Source: Oscillospiraceae bacterium
GTDB lineage: Bacteria; Bacillota; Clostridia; Oscillospirales; CAG-272
Length of the DNA stretch: 64,000 bases
NCBI GenBank assembly: GCA_015064415.1
Contig: SVSG01000001.1
Coordinates: 254,344 to 318,343 of the forward strand
Direction of reading: 5' to 3'
This document shows, piece by piece, positions 54,891-63,771 of this stretch. Both the position numbers and the translations under genes were made by a program. The first letter of the stretch is position 1, and every line of letters starts with the position of its first letter. Below the pieces are notes generated by a model. It was given only the letters and a program-made list of their open reading frames with translations. It was not told where the DNA came from and searched no databases.

Positions 54891-55136
54891 ATGGATTTTT
54901 TGAAAAAGCTTTGGCCCACCACCTTTAAGATCGAAAAGGGCAACCTGGCATCCTTCCTCGTTCAGCTGATCATCTTCCTTGTCATCACCGCCATTGCCGG
55001 CGCACTGATCGGTCTGCTTTCCGGCATCGCGATCTTCGGTATCATTTTCAGCATTCTCGGCTCGCTGATGGGCATTTACACCCTTGTCGGCATCGTGCTC
55101 TGCATTCTGAATTTCATCGGTGTGGAACTGAAGTAA
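54891..55136 (+). CDS. Small two-helix membrane protein
   Basis: 81 residues. An N-terminal amphipathic MDFLKKLWPTTFKIEKGN is followed by two glycine-rich membrane helices (about 20-45 and 48-75). AGGAGG precedes ATG 54891. Own promoter and terminator show it is a real gene. Function unknown; the glycine pattern (GALIGLLSGIAIFG) suggests tight helix packing. Confidence 0.75.
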   Translation: MDFLKKLWPTTFKIEKGNLASFLVQLIIFLVITAIAGALIGLLSGIAIFGIIFSILGSLMGIYTLVGIVLCILNFIGVELK

Positions 55137-55141
55137 AAACG

Positions 55142-55171
55142 CAAAAAAGCCGCGCAATGCGCGGCTTTTTG
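55142..55171. terminator. Bidirectional terminator between small membrane protein and MBL lipoprotein genes
   Basis: Stem AAAAAAGCCGCGC / GCGCGGCTTTTT with AAT loop. Confidence 0.92.
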
Positions 55172-57595
55172 TTATTTGAAGGGGTCTGTGTTGTTAAATG
55201 CGGATTTTCCGTCATAGGAAAGCGGCTCACCCGTGAGCCCCTCGTAGATCCCATCGTAATCCGGCTCGCCCGTTTCAGCGTCAAAGGGCAGACAGATATT
55301 GTAGTTGTTGGAAAACTCATCGTTATTGGCAGAAACGTACACGTATTGCATCGAAGGCAAGCTGAGCGCGTGTCTGTTGACCGCCTGTATCGTCGGGTGC
55401 TTGCCCGTGAAGGTAAACAGCTCAAATCTCCAATAGTCCATCGGGAACCACAACACCTTGGCGGACACACAGCTGTAGAGATCCTTTTCGCATCCCACGT
55501 TGCCGTGGTGCGCCAGCTGTACCGTGTCAGATTTCAGATAATCCCCGAACATCGTGCACATATAGCGGCTTTGCAGGGCGTTGGCATCGCCAAGCCACAT
55601 GGTCTTTACCCCCTCGCCCACGCGCTGTCCCGCTTCGTTTGTGGTATGCACCGTAATGCGCATCACGGTGTTGGTATCGTTTTGCGTGGTGATGCGGGCG
55701 GGATTCAGATCCTCATAGGTGGTGATGACCTCAAGCTCCACGTTGGCAAGATAAAAATGCTGTCCCGCGTGCACCTTGACGAATTTGAAGCCATCCGGCA
55801 GGTGCTTTTGATAGGTGCTCATCGTCTTTTCATTCCCCATCGTCAGAATGTCGCTGTTGGCCTGACGGTAGATCGCGGTCTCCGAAGGGAAGTTGCCAAG
55901 CAGATAATCCATTTTCAGCGCGCCCGTGGGGCCGTATTTCTGGATCATTTTCAAGAATGCATAATAGTGGTCACCGTGTGAGTGCGTGTTGACCCAAGCG
56001 GCAAGATGTACGGGATTTGCAGCAGAGGTCTCCTTCCCCGTGATGCGCTCGTTAGCAGCGCAAAGCAGATTCCAAAGGTCAGTAAACTCATTGGGTGCCG
56101 TCGAATTGACTCCGCCGCCGTCAAAGACGATAAAGCGTCCGTCCTCCAGCGTGAGAATGTAGCCCATGCCCACGGCCTCGCCCTTGATCTCCATGGCGGT
56201 GATGGCAGACGCGGTCTTGCGCACGTAAGCGGGATTTTGCGTCAGCAATCCTGCATCGGGCAGATTGACACTGCTCAAGGGGGCGGAGATCACGCGGAAG
56301 CACTTGTCATAGCGCTCCCCGTTCTTGGAGGGATAATTGTATTGATCCTTGTGCGCGTAAGCGTTGTACGCCACGTACAAGGTAAAGGTGTTGGTGGGAT
56401 CCACGAAGGTGGTATACAAGCTTTGCTCTGCCTCGCTTTGCGTGACAACAGTATACCCCTCGCCCTTCAACACGTCGCAATAGGCGCGATAGCTCTCGGC
56501 ACCGATGCCGTCACCCGTATAGTAATACTGCACGGAATTGTTGGCACAGTCCTGCGTGTTCGTCAGCACGATTCCCTCGCCCGAGGGTCTCGTGAAATCG
56601 GTGATCCATTCGGGATTGACGCTCCGCTTCAAGGAAAAGCCCTTGGGCAGACAGATCTTTTTCTGCCCGTTCTCTTCGGTAACGGCATCAGCCAAAAGCT
56701 TTGAGAGTGCCTCGCCGCCTTTTTCCAGCGCGTCATCGTTGTAGGAGGTCAGCACGATATCCTCACCCACGAAAAAGCCGTATTCCGTACCGGAAAGCTT
56801 TTGCAGGCACTCCTTGGCGAAATCGCGGTTTACTCTACCCACCAAAAACTCGGTGCCCGCCCGTGTGACGGTGTCATCCTTCTTTACAAAAGATGCATTT
56901 TTGTCTTTTTTGGAATTGATACTCAGTCTGCTGCACAGATCCTCGCTCAGATCGTCGATCAGCTTGCAGGGCAGATCCCGACCGCCCGAGTTCGTTGTAT
57001 TTCCTGCTATGCGATCAGCGGCCAGCCCCGCCTCGTGTATCATCGACACGCCCTTGGCCGAGGTGGCGTCCAGTACAACGCTTTCCAACTCCTCGGCAAC
57101 GGCGCGCTCGTATACGGGAACGCTTGTGCCGGAGGCATCGGGCAGATACTTTTCGCAGAAATACTCCATTCCCATCAGCACGTGCATATAGGAGGTGCCC
57201 GCAATGACGATCTTGTTGCCCACGGGTTTGATGGCAAAGCCATCCCCCTTGATCTCGCTCAGAACGGCAGTACTCTCGGCGCGTCCGGTAAGGCCGATGA
57301 GAATTTCGGGGTCGCTTGCCGTTGTGGTGGTCTTATTCTCCCCCACGCAAGGAAGCGCGGCGCCCGTGGCGGCATGCACGCGGTCAGCAAAGCTGTTGGC
57401 ATGATCCACCATGGTTCCGGTGTTATAAAAGGATTTGGCGTACACCACGGCATAATTTTTGATATCGATGCTTTGCAAGTCGCCCTCAAGGGTCACAACG
57501 CCGTCCTCGGTTCCCCCACAGGAGGAAAACAGCGCGGCTGTTCCAAGCAACATCAAAAAGAAAAGAAATAGCGCAAGCACTCTTGTTTTTTTCAT
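55172..57595 (-). CDS. Metallo-beta-lactamase-fold lipoprotein
   Basis: 807 residues. Signal peptide with lipobox FSSC (Cys26), so anchored outside the membrane. Two similar N-terminal segments (about 45-165 and 220-305; DPEILIGLTGR and GTEFLVGRVNRDF) look like small alpha/beta domains of the kind that precede some glycosidases. The C-terminal half is a metallo-beta-lactamase domain with NTHSHGDH (His538, His540, Asp542, His543), GDAN and VQLAHHGN as metal ligands. ComEC-like and other MBL lipoproteins share this domain. Substrate unknown. The gene follows the M20 peptidase by 12 bases. Confidence 0.8.
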   Translation of the reverse strand: MKKTRVLALFLFFLMLLGTAALFSSCGGTEDGVVTLEGDLQSIDIKNYAVVYAKSFYNTGTMVDHANSFADRVHAATGAALPCVGENKTTTTASDPEILIGLTGRAESTAVLSEIKGDGFAIKPVGNKIVIAGTSYMHVLMGMEYFCEKYLPDASGTSVPVYERAVAEELESVVLDATSAKGVSMIHEAGLAADRIAGNTTNSGGRDLPCKLIDDLSEDLCSRLSINSKKDKNASFVKKDDTVTRAGTEFLVGRVNRDFAKECLQKLSGTEYGFFVGEDIVLTSYNDDALEKGGEALSKLLADAVTEENGQKKICLPKGFSLKRSVNPEWITDFTRPSGEGIVLTNTQDCANNSVQYYYTGDGIGAESYRAYCDVLKGEGYTVVTQSEAEQSLYTTFVDPTNTFTLYVAYNAYAHKDQYNYPSKNGERYDKCFRVISAPLSSVNLPDAGLLTQNPAYVRKTASAITAMEIKGEAVGMGYILTLEDGRFIVFDGGGVNSTAPNEFTDLWNLLCAANERITGKETSAANPVHLAAWVNTHSHGDHYYAFLKMIQKYGPTGALKMDYLLGNFPSETAIYRQANSDILTMGNEKTMSTYQKHLPDGFKFVKVHAGQHFYLANVELEVITTYEDLNPARITTQNDTNTVMRITVHTTNEAGQRVGEGVKTMWLGDANALQSRYMCTMFGDYLKSDTVQLAHHGNVGCEKDLYSCVSAKVLWFPMDYWRFELFTFTGKHPTIQAVNRHALSLPSMQYVYVSANNDEFSNNYNICLPFDAETGEPDYDGIYEGLTGEPLSYDGKSAFNNTDPFK

Positions 57596-57607
57596 GCGAT
57601 TTTCTCC

Positions 57608-58738
57608 TTATGCCTCACACGTCAGCGCCAATACGACCTTGATGCCGACCTCAAGTCCCACGGGCACCGAAGCGCGCTTGACCCACTCCTCACGCGTGTG
57701 GGTACCGCCGCCATCATAAACGCCGATGCAGAGCGCGGGAATGCCAAGAGAAAGCGGAATGTTGCAGTCGGTCGAGGAGGAATGCTGTCCGATCTCGGCA
57801 AGCCCCACGGTCTCCTTGATGATACCGCCGCAGATCTCGGCAAGGCGCGCGATCGCGGCAAGATCCACCTTACCCATGCAAGGACGCTCACCAAGAAGCG
57901 TGACGCGCAGGTCTCTGCCCTCTTGTCTTGCTTCCTCAAAAATGCGCTCAAAATGCGCCTTCATCGTGGCAAGGCACTCCACGTTATCCGAGCGGTACTC
58001 GCACAGCATCTTCGCGCTTTGCGCGATGGTGTTGACGGAGGTACCGCCCTCGATACCGCCGACGTTGTAGGTCGTTTTGCTGTTGCCGATCTTGGGTACC
58101 TCGATCTCGTAGATCTTGTTGATGATCTTGGCAAGCTCCGCGATCGCGTTCTTGTTGCCGAACGCACCGTAGGAGTGTCCGCCCTCGGTGCGCATCTCCA
58201 CCTCGTAGCGGTGAGAGCCCACGCAACGGTCTGCCATCGACCGGAATTTTCCGTCGAAGGAAATAAACTGCGCGATGCGCCCCTCAAAATCCTTGAACAG
58301 CTGTCTGGTGCCCTTCAGGTTGCCAAGTCCCTCCTCACAGGCGTTGCAGACAAGCAGCACGCCCTTCGGGGGCTTGATGCCCTTTTCCACCATATATTTC
58401 GCCACGTGCAAAAGGATGGCAACGCTCGTGGTATCGTCGCCAACACCGGGGGCGCGCAGCATCTCGCCGTCATCCGTGAAGGGCATCGGCTCGCGATCCG
58501 GAAACACCGTGTCGGTGTGCGCAACAAAGACAGTCAGTTCGTTGCTCCCCTCACAGTTGATGGGGAAAATGACGTTGAGTGCCTCGTCGATGTAAACGCC
58601 CTTGGCGCCCACGCCCTCCAGCCATTTTTTGCAGTATGCGGCTCTCTCGTGCTCAAAGTGAGAGGGCGCAGGGATGGCGCAAAGCTCGCGCAGCGTGTCA
58701 ATAACGGCTTCCTTGTGGTTTTCTACAAACTGTTTCAT
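57608..58738 (-). CDS. M20 family metallopeptidase (PepT-like)
   Basis: 376 residues. Di-zinc aminopeptidase fold. Motifs: CAIPAPSHFEHERA at the N-terminus, VFVAHTDTVFP (metal His, Asp), APGVGDDTTSVAIL (bridging Asp), CNACEEGLGNLKGT (catalytic and metal Glu), SFDGK and the C-terminal GGTHTREEW metal His. It resembles peptidase T or related M20 deacylases; no signal peptide, so cytosolic. It starts after AAAGGAGAA and is followed by the MBL lipoprotein in the same operon. Confidence 0.88.
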   Translation of the reverse strand: MKQFVENHKEAVIDTLRELCAIPAPSHFEHERAAYCKKWLEGVGAKGVYIDEALNVIFPINCEGSNELTVFVAHTDTVFPDREPMPFTDDGEMLRAPGVGDDTTSVAILLHVAKYMVEKGIKPPKGVLLVCNACEEGLGNLKGTRQLFKDFEGRIAQFISFDGKFRSMADRCVGSHRYEVEMRTEGGHSYGAFGNKNAIAELAKIINKIYEIEVPKIGNSKTTYNVGGIEGGTSVNTIAQSAKMLCEYRSDNVECLATMKAHFERIFEEARQEGRDLRVTLLGERPCMGKVDLAAIARLAEICGGIIKETVGLAEIGQHSSSTDCNIPLSLGIPALCIGVYDGGGTHTREEWVKRASVPVGLEVGIKVVLALTCEA

Positions 58739-58819
58739 CGTTTTTCTCCTTAAAGCAAAGAAGGTCCGACGGCAAAAATCTCCCCTTCGGGGCGATATTG
58801 CGGCAAACCTCCTTTTTGT

Positions 58820-59737
58820 TTATTGAATCTTGGTAATGTCGTAGGGTGTGGTCTGATACACGAAGTAGTTTAGCCAGTTGGAGTAAAACAAATTGGCACA
58901 GGAGCGCCAACGCACCAGCGGCTCGCGGGTATCGTCGTCATCCGGGAAATAGTTTTTCGGGATGTCGATAGGAAGGCCCGCGTTTTTGTCGCGCAGGTAC
59001 TCGCGCTTGAGGGTATCTCCGTCATATTCGGAATGCCCGGTCACAAAGATCTGACGGCCGCGGTCGGTGGAGACCACAAAGACCCCCGCCTCCTTGGAGC
59101 TTGCCAACACGCGCAGTCCCTCCACGCTCTCCACGTCCTCTCGGCGGACCGTGGTATGGCGGGAATGCGGCACAAGGAAGGTATCGTCAAAGCCGCGGAA
59201 CAAGATCGAGCGCTTGTAGTCCAGCGTGTGCTCAAACACGCCGAACAGCTTTTTGTCAAGCCCGTACTTTTTGATGCCGTAATGGTAGTAAAGCCCCGCC
59301 TGCGCCCCCCAGCAGATGTGCAGGGTGCTTGTGACGTGGGTCTTGCTCCACTCCATGATCTCACAAAGCTCCTCCCAGTATTCGACCTCCTCAAACGGCA
59401 TCTGCTCCACGGGCGCGCCCGTGATGATCATACCGTCAAAGTTCTGGTCCTTGATGTCGTCAAACACCTTGTAAAAGGAGAGCATATGCTCGGCAGAGGT
59501 GTGGCTTGTTTTGTGCGTGGCGGTCTGCAGCAGCTCCAGCTCGACCTGCAAGGGCGTGTTGCCAATGAGGCGCGCGATCTGCGTTTCCGTCACGATCTTT
59601 TGCGGCATCAGATTCAGCATCACGATGCGCAAGGGGCGGATATCCTGCGTAATGGCGCGGTTTTCCGTGATCACGAAGATATTTTCCTCGTGCAAGGTCT
59701 GCGTCGCGGGCAGGAGATTGGGAATTTTAATAGGCAT
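58820..59737 (-). CDS. metA: Homoserine O-acetyltransferase (MetA/HTS family)
   Basis: 305 residues. Acylates homoserine in methionine synthesis. Catalytic Cys142 in [15 protein letters not shown], His235 and Glu237 in VTGHSEYD. Residue 111 is Glu ([15 protein letters not shown]). In this family Glu111 goes with acetyl-CoA and Gly111 with succinyl-CoA, so the product should be O-acetylhomoserine despite the usual succinyltransferase annotation. It is separated from metY, its likely partner, by a repeat element. Confidence 0.93.
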   Translation of the reverse strand: MPIKIPNLLPATQTLHEENIFVITENRAITQDIRPLRIVMLNLMPQKIVTETQIARLIGNTPLQVELELLQTATHKTSHTSAEHMLSFYKVFDDIKDQNFDGMIITGAPVEQMPFEEVEYWEELCEIMEWSKTHVTSTLHICWGAQAGLYYHYGIKKYGLDKKLFGVFEHTLDYKRSILFRGFDDTFLVPHSRHTTVRREDVESVEGLRVLASSKEAGVFVVSTDRGRQIFVTGHSEYDGDTLKREYLRDKNAGLPIDIPKNYFPDDDDTREPLVRWRSCANLFYSNWLNYFVYQTTPYDITKIQ

Positions 59738-59794
59738 AGTTTTACCTCTTTTTTCAAAGGATGTAACACACAGCGGGATTTCTGTGGTTATCTA

Positions 59795-59985
59795 CGCCTC
59801 CCTTGTGTAAAGGGAGGTGCCGAGTTCAGCTCGCCTTTGGCGAGGTGGGGAGGCGGAGGGATTGTTCATACGCAAACAATCCCCCACCCGCTACGCGGGA
59901 GCCCGATTGCCGTAAAACGGCATATCGACGCGCTCGCAACGCGAGTGCAGTTTGCACAAAGGGGCCTTCTCGCTTACCCGGCAAA
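59795..59985. repeat. Palindromic repeat element upstream of metA
   Basis: Hairpin with CCTCCCTT / AAGGGAGG arms (59797-59817), then GGCGAGGTGGGGAGGCGGAG and a second AAACAATCCCCCACC arm with its partner GGATTGTT nearby. It is non-coding, G-rich, and looks like the short palindromic elements dispersed in Ruminococcaceae-like genomes. It may also serve as terminator for metY. No second full copy is in the window. Confidence 0.55.
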
Positions 59986-61275
59986 TTATTCGGTAATGGC
60001 ATCCAGGGCCTGCTTGATGTCGGCGATCAGATCCTCAGCGTTCTCAATACCGCAGGAGAAGCGCACAAGATCGGGCGAAACGCCCGCCGCCGTCAGCTCC
60101 GCATCGCTCATCTGGCGGTGCGTGGCGCTGGCGGGATGCAAGCAGCAGCTGCGGGCATCCGCCACGTGCGTTTCGATGGCAGAGATCTTGAGGTTGCCCA
60201 TAAACTTCTCTGCGGCGGCACGTCCGCCCTTCACGCCGAAGCTGACCACGCCACAGGTGCCGTTCGGCATATACTTGCAAGCAAGATCATAGTATTTGTC
60301 CCCTGCAAGACCGGGGTAAGTTACCCACGCGATGCGATCGTCGGATTGCAGGTACTTAGCAACTGCAAGGCCGTTCTCGCAATGGCGCGCCATGCGCACG
60401 TGCAAGCTCTCCAACCCCAGATTGAGCAAAAAGGCGTTCTGCGGAGACTGGATCGAGCCGAAATCGCGCATCAGCTGTGCGGTTGCCTTGGTGATAAAGG
60501 CACCTTCAAGCCCAAAACGCTCGGTATAGGTCACACCGTGATAGCTCTCGTCGGGGGTGCAAAGACCCGGGAATTTATCGGGATATTTCGTCCAATCAAA
60601 CTTACCGCTATCCACGATACAGCCACCCACGGCCGCACCGTGACCGTCCATATACTTGGTGGTGGAGTGCGTGACAATGTCACAGCCCCACTCGAAGGGA
60701 CGACAGTTGACAGGCGTGGCAAAGGTGTTGTCCACGATCAGCGGCACGCCGTGCGCGTGCGCGGCGTTGGCGAATTTCTCAATATCCAGCACCGTCAGCG
60801 CGGGGTTGGCGATCGTTTCGCCAAACACGGCCTTGGTGTTCTCGCGGAAGGCGGCGTTCAGCTCCTCCTCGGTGCAATCGGGGGAAACGAAGGTGAATTC
60901 GATGCCCATACGGCGCATCGTAACGGAAAACAGATTAAAGGTGCCGCCGTAGATCGACGAGGATGCGACCACGTGATCACCGCAGGAGGCAATATTGAAA
61001 ATGGAGTAGAAGTTGGCTGCCTGCCCCGACGAGGTCAGCATGGCCGCCGTACCGCCCTCCATATCGCAGATCTTTGCCGCCACGCTGTCGTTGGTGGGGT
61101 TCTGCAAGCGGGTGTAAAAATAACCGGAGGCCTCCAGGTCAAACAGCTTGCCCATATCCGCGCTGGACGCGTATTTGAAGGTCGTGCTTTGCACGATCGG
61201 GATCTGACGGGGCTCACCGTTGCCGGGCGTGTATCCTCCCTGCACACATTTTGTTTCAATTTTGTAATTAGACAT
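59986..61275 (-). CDS. metY: O-acetylhomoserine sulfhydrylase (Cys/Met metabolism PLP enzyme)
   Basis: 429 residues from ATG 61275; the frame extends 83 codons upstream across promoter and repeat, without a ribosome binding site. PLP lysine in VTHSTTKYMDGHGA; cofactor contacts in YTRLQNPT and TSSGQAANF; substrate region SPDC. Length near 430 fits MetY rather than cystathionine lyases (about 390). It would convert O-acetylhomoserine and sulfide to homocysteine, matching metA Glu111 and cysK in the window. A sigma-A promoter lies at 61313-61341. Confidence 0.92.
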   Translation of the reverse strand: MSNYKIETKCVQGGYTPGNGEPRQIPIVQSTTFKYASSADMGKLFDLEASGYFYTRLQNPTNDSVAAKICDMEGGTAAMLTSSGQAANFYSIFNIASCGDHVVASSSIYGGTFNLFSVTMRRMGIEFTFVSPDCTEEELNAAFRENTKAVFGETIANPALTVLDIEKFANAAHAHGVPLIVDNTFATPVNCRPFEWGCDIVTHSTTKYMDGHGAAVGGCIVDSGKFDWTKYPDKFPGLCTPDESYHGVTYTERFGLEGAFITKATAQLMRDFGSIQSPQNAFLLNLGLESLHVRMARHCENGLAVAKYLQSDDRIAWVTYPGLAGDKYYDLACKYMPNGTCGVVSFGVKGGRAAAEKFMGNLKISAIETHVADARSCCLHPASATHRQMSDAELTAAGVSPDLVRFSCGIENAEDLIADIKQALDAITE

Positions 61276-61312
61276 AACAGCACCTTCTTTGTAAGGATTT
61301 AATTTATTTATA

Positions 61313-61341
61313 AGTATAACACAAAAAAGACATATTGGCAA
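61313..61341 (-). promoter_or_regulatory. Sigma-A promoter of metY
   Basis: Minus strand TTGCCA (61336-61341), 17-base spacer ending TGT, TATACT (61313-61318). Confidence 0.75.
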
Positions 61342-61363
61342 GAGTTTTTTGCAGGAGAGACGC

Positions 61364-61530
61364 GATATGGGGGAAACTTTTGCAAAAGTTTCCCCACGCC
61401 CCTTCAAAAATCTTCTAAAAAGGATTTTGAACACTCGCATTGAACGCAAAGAATCGTCAACTCGTAGGGGGGCGACACCCTCGCAAGGAGCGTAGCGACG
61501 GAACAGCGAAGCCGTGACCAGCATTCCACA
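61364..61530. repeat. Interspersed repeat, copy 2 (upstream of metY)
   Basis: Hairpin GGGGGAAACTTTT / AAAAGTTTCCCC, then CCCCTTCAAAAATCTT, a run-rich core with CAAAGAATCGTC, and GCAAGGAGCGTAGCGACGGA. Matches the element at 49249-49425 in order and in several blocks but has diverged in the right half. Confidence 0.75.
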
Positions 61531-61540
61531 AGCATAAACA

Positions 61541-61571
61541 GCCGCACCGAAATCGGTGCGGCGTTCTCTTT
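61541..61571 (-). terminator. Terminator of trehalase gene
   Basis: 10-bp stem GCCGCACCGA / TCGGTGCGGC with AA loop, ten bases beyond the stop at 61572. T run is weak in minus sense but TTCTCTTTTT follows in plus sense. Confidence 0.65.
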
Positions 61572-62786
61572 TTATCCGTTTTCTGTTAAAAATTTCTTCA
61601 ACGCCAGATACGTCCCCGCCGTCCAGCCCATCATTTCGGGCGTGCCGTACTCGCTCACGGCATCGGCGTTCCCTTCCCGCACGTTATATTTTTCAAACAG
61701 CTTACCCGTCTGTGCGAAGGTCCGTTCTACAGTATGCACAAACTTTTGGGCAAGGCGCAAAGCGTCCGCGCGGCGTCCGACTTGCAAAAGTCCCTCCACG
61801 GCAACCAGCTGCAAGCACGCCCAACCGTTTTGATCGCCCCACTGAAAGGCAGCGCCCGCCACGGGCTCTGCCGCTTGCAGACCGAAGGGCAGCTCCAATG
61901 CGCCAAGTAACGCGTCCACGCCCGCGTCCGTGTCACACATTCCCACAAAATATGGGAAAAAGGATGCCACTGAGCGCACCGCGCTCTGTTTGCCCTCTAC
62001 GTAGGAATAATCATAATAGATGCCGTCCTCACCGCGCATCCATTCCGTCATTTTCGCGTAGCGCCCAGCGGCTTTTTCTTCCCACTCAGCACCGTCTCCC
62101 GTGCCGAGCTCACGCGCGGCAAAGGCAAGAAATTTCTCGTCAAACCAAAGAAGCGCATTCAGATCCACGGCGTTGTATTCGTGGCATTTTCCCTCAAAAC
62201 GGGCACAAAAATCCCATCCGCTTTCCGCTTCTGCAAGAATATTTCTGCCCCAATAGGTACTGTCTCCTTCGCGCAAAATTCCCGTGCGCTCGGCGTACAT
62301 ATTCACCGAACGGGCAAAACGCGCCTCGTCCGCATCCGAAGAATAGTGATTCAGCCCATTTGCGCTCTTTCGTTTGCCATCCCAGAAGGCATATTCCTTT
62401 TGGAGCGCCGTCACCGCGCGCGCGAGCCACGCCTTATCCCCCGTTTCGCGGTAAATATCGCGTAGCATCAATCCGAAAAAGGGCGGTTGCGAGCGGTTCA
62501 GCATGCTTTTATGCGAGCCATTGGGAATAAAGCCATAGGTATCGATCAGATAAATGAAATTTTCGATATTATCGAGTACGATCGGCAAATGTCCCGACAA
62601 AAGAAGGCCGCGATGCGCAAAATAGGTGTCCCAGTAGTACAACTCCTGAAAATGCGTGTCGGTACACGGTACGGTGTAGGGGCGTGGCAAGGCGATCAGG
62701 CGATCCGCCTCACTCACGCTCTCAAGCGGCGTTCCCCGCACTGTCAAAGGCCATTTTTCGGAAATGTAGCGTTTTAAGGCATCCAT
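61572..62786 (-). CDS. GH37-like trehalase
   Basis: 404 residues from ATG 62786, one base after the AraC stop; the longer frame overlaps the AraC gene. (alpha/alpha)6-barrel hydrolase splitting trehalose to two glucoses. Signature regions: FQELYYWDTYFAHRGLL (trehalase signature 1), NGLNHYSSDADEARF, and QWGDQNGWACLQL at the QWDxPxGW signature 2, all in order. It lacks a signal peptide and is shorter than the 500-550 residue periplasmic enzymes, mainly at the N-terminus. The adjacent AraC regulator likely controls it. Related unassigned GH37/GH63-like activities are possible. Confidence 0.85.
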   Translation of the reverse strand: MDALKRYISEKWPLTVRGTPLESVSEADRLIALPRPYTVPCTDTHFQELYYWDTYFAHRGLLLSGHLPIVLDNIENFIYLIDTYGFIPNGSHKSMLNRSQPPFFGLMLRDIYRETGDKAWLARAVTALQKEYAFWDGKRKSANGLNHYSSDADEARFARSVNMYAERTGILREGDSTYWGRNILAEAESGWDFCARFEGKCHEYNAVDLNALLWFDEKFLAFAARELGTGDGAEWEEKAAGRYAKMTEWMRGEDGIYYDYSYVEGKQSAVRSVASFFPYFVGMCDTDAGVDALLGALELPFGLQAAEPVAGAAFQWGDQNGWACLQLVAVEGLLQVGRRADALRLAQKFVHTVERTFAQTGKLFEKYNVREGNADAVSEYGTPEMMGWTAGTYLALKKFLTENG

Positions 62787-62787
62787 T

Positions 62788-63582
62788 TTAGATCTCTTTT
62801 TTAAAATCCGTGATATTCTTGCCGAAATAACGCTTATATAAGCGGCTGACGTAGTTGGGATCGTTGTAGCCGTAACGCGCGGCGGCCTCGTAAAGGCGCA
62901 GATTTTCGCACTCCATTTCGGTGCGGATGCGCGCAAGCTTGGCCTGATTGACGTAGGTGATCAGCGACACGTCATTGGCACGCTTAAAGACAGCACAAAG
63001 ATACTCTGGCGTGATGCCAAGATAAGCGGCAACCTCCTTTTCCGAGATCGGACGCTGCAAATTCTCGCAAATGTACTCCTTAGCACGGTTGACGTAAGGC
63101 GAGTAGGCGGGAAAATCCTTGTCATAAAGGCGACGCGCGATATGAGAATACTCCTCCAATATCTGCAGGAAAAGCCCTGTCAAGCCCCATTTTTTCTCCG
63201 GCTCCAGCATATAAAGGCGAATAATTTCGTCTATCAGATCGTGGATCTTCTCGCGCGCCGAAAGCGGCAGATGAAGCGGCATGCAAAACGCGCCCTCCGT
63301 TCCTTCCTCCAACACCTCAAACGGCACGGAAAAGCAAACAGTACGGTGCTCGTGATACCCCTGTGCCATCAGATTGGCGGGTGCCTCAAAAAGATTGCAA
63401 TTCAGCGAAAACGGCTTGCTCTCCACACGCTCCCAGCCCTGCTCACGCAAGGTCTTTCCTGCAGAAAGGTAAGAGATCTCAATTTTATTTTCCATCGCGG
63501 GCAACACGTGGTTATAGCTGGGCGCATCAAAAATGTGCGCAAACTTGATTTCGGGTGTGCCGCAAAGACGAATATAACGCAT
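62788..63582 (-). CDS. AraC family transcriptional regulator
   Basis: 264 residues from ATG 63582 with AAAGGAGGA upstream. N-terminal 150 residues form a cupin-like sensing domain (PANLMAQGYHEHRTVCFSVP). The C-terminal 100 residues hold two helix-turn-helix units: ISEKEVAAYLGITPEYLCAVFKR and RLYEAAARYGYNDPNYVSRLYKRYFG, ending in the typical NITDFKKEI. It precedes the trehalase gene by 1 base, so it probably activates this operon and binds a sugar. Promoter at 63612-63640. Confidence 0.93.
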   Translation of the reverse strand: MRYIRLCGTPEIKFAHIFDAPSYNHVLPAMENKIEISYLSAGKTLREQGWERVESKPFSLNCNLFEAPANLMAQGYHEHRTVCFSVPFEVLEEGTEGAFCMPLHLPLSAREKIHDLIDEIIRLYMLEPEKKWGLTGLFLQILEEYSHIARRLYDKDFPAYSPYVNRAKEYICENLQRPISEKEVAAYLGITPEYLCAVFKRANDVSLITYVNQAKLARIRTEMECENLRLYEAAARYGYNDPNYVSRLYKRYFGKNITDFKKEI

Positions 63583-63611
63583 TTGAACGTCCTCCTTTGT
63601 TTACTATTCTT

Positions 63612-63640
63612 AGTATACCAAATCGTCTTAAATTTGTCAA
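63612..63640 (-). promoter_or_regulatory. Sigma-A promoter of the AraC-trehalase operon
   Basis: Minus strand TTGACA (63635-63640), 17-base spacer ending TGG, TATACT (63612-63617). Confidence 0.85.
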
Positions 63641-63649
63641 GAATAATAG

Positions 63650-63686
63650 CAAAAAGAAAAGACACACCGTGCGGTGTGCCTTTTTC
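63650..63686 (-). terminator. Terminator of the rRNA operon
   Basis: Hairpin with CACACC / GGTGTG arms and GTGC loop, followed in minus sense by CTTTTCTTTTT. It lies about 85 bases after the 23S 3' end. Confidence 0.85.
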
Positions 63687-63771
63687 TTCTTTCCTGCTCA
63701 TTGAAAACCGAACAAAGACAAATTTAATTGGTAGAAAGAAACTCAAGTAATTGTCTTGAACAAAGAAGTTC

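Noticed and set aside
58745..58819. Short peptide reading frame with AGGAGG between metA and the M20 peptidase gene
   Set aside because: The only start, TTG, is one base from the ribosome binding site, too close to work; the 18-codon product has no family.
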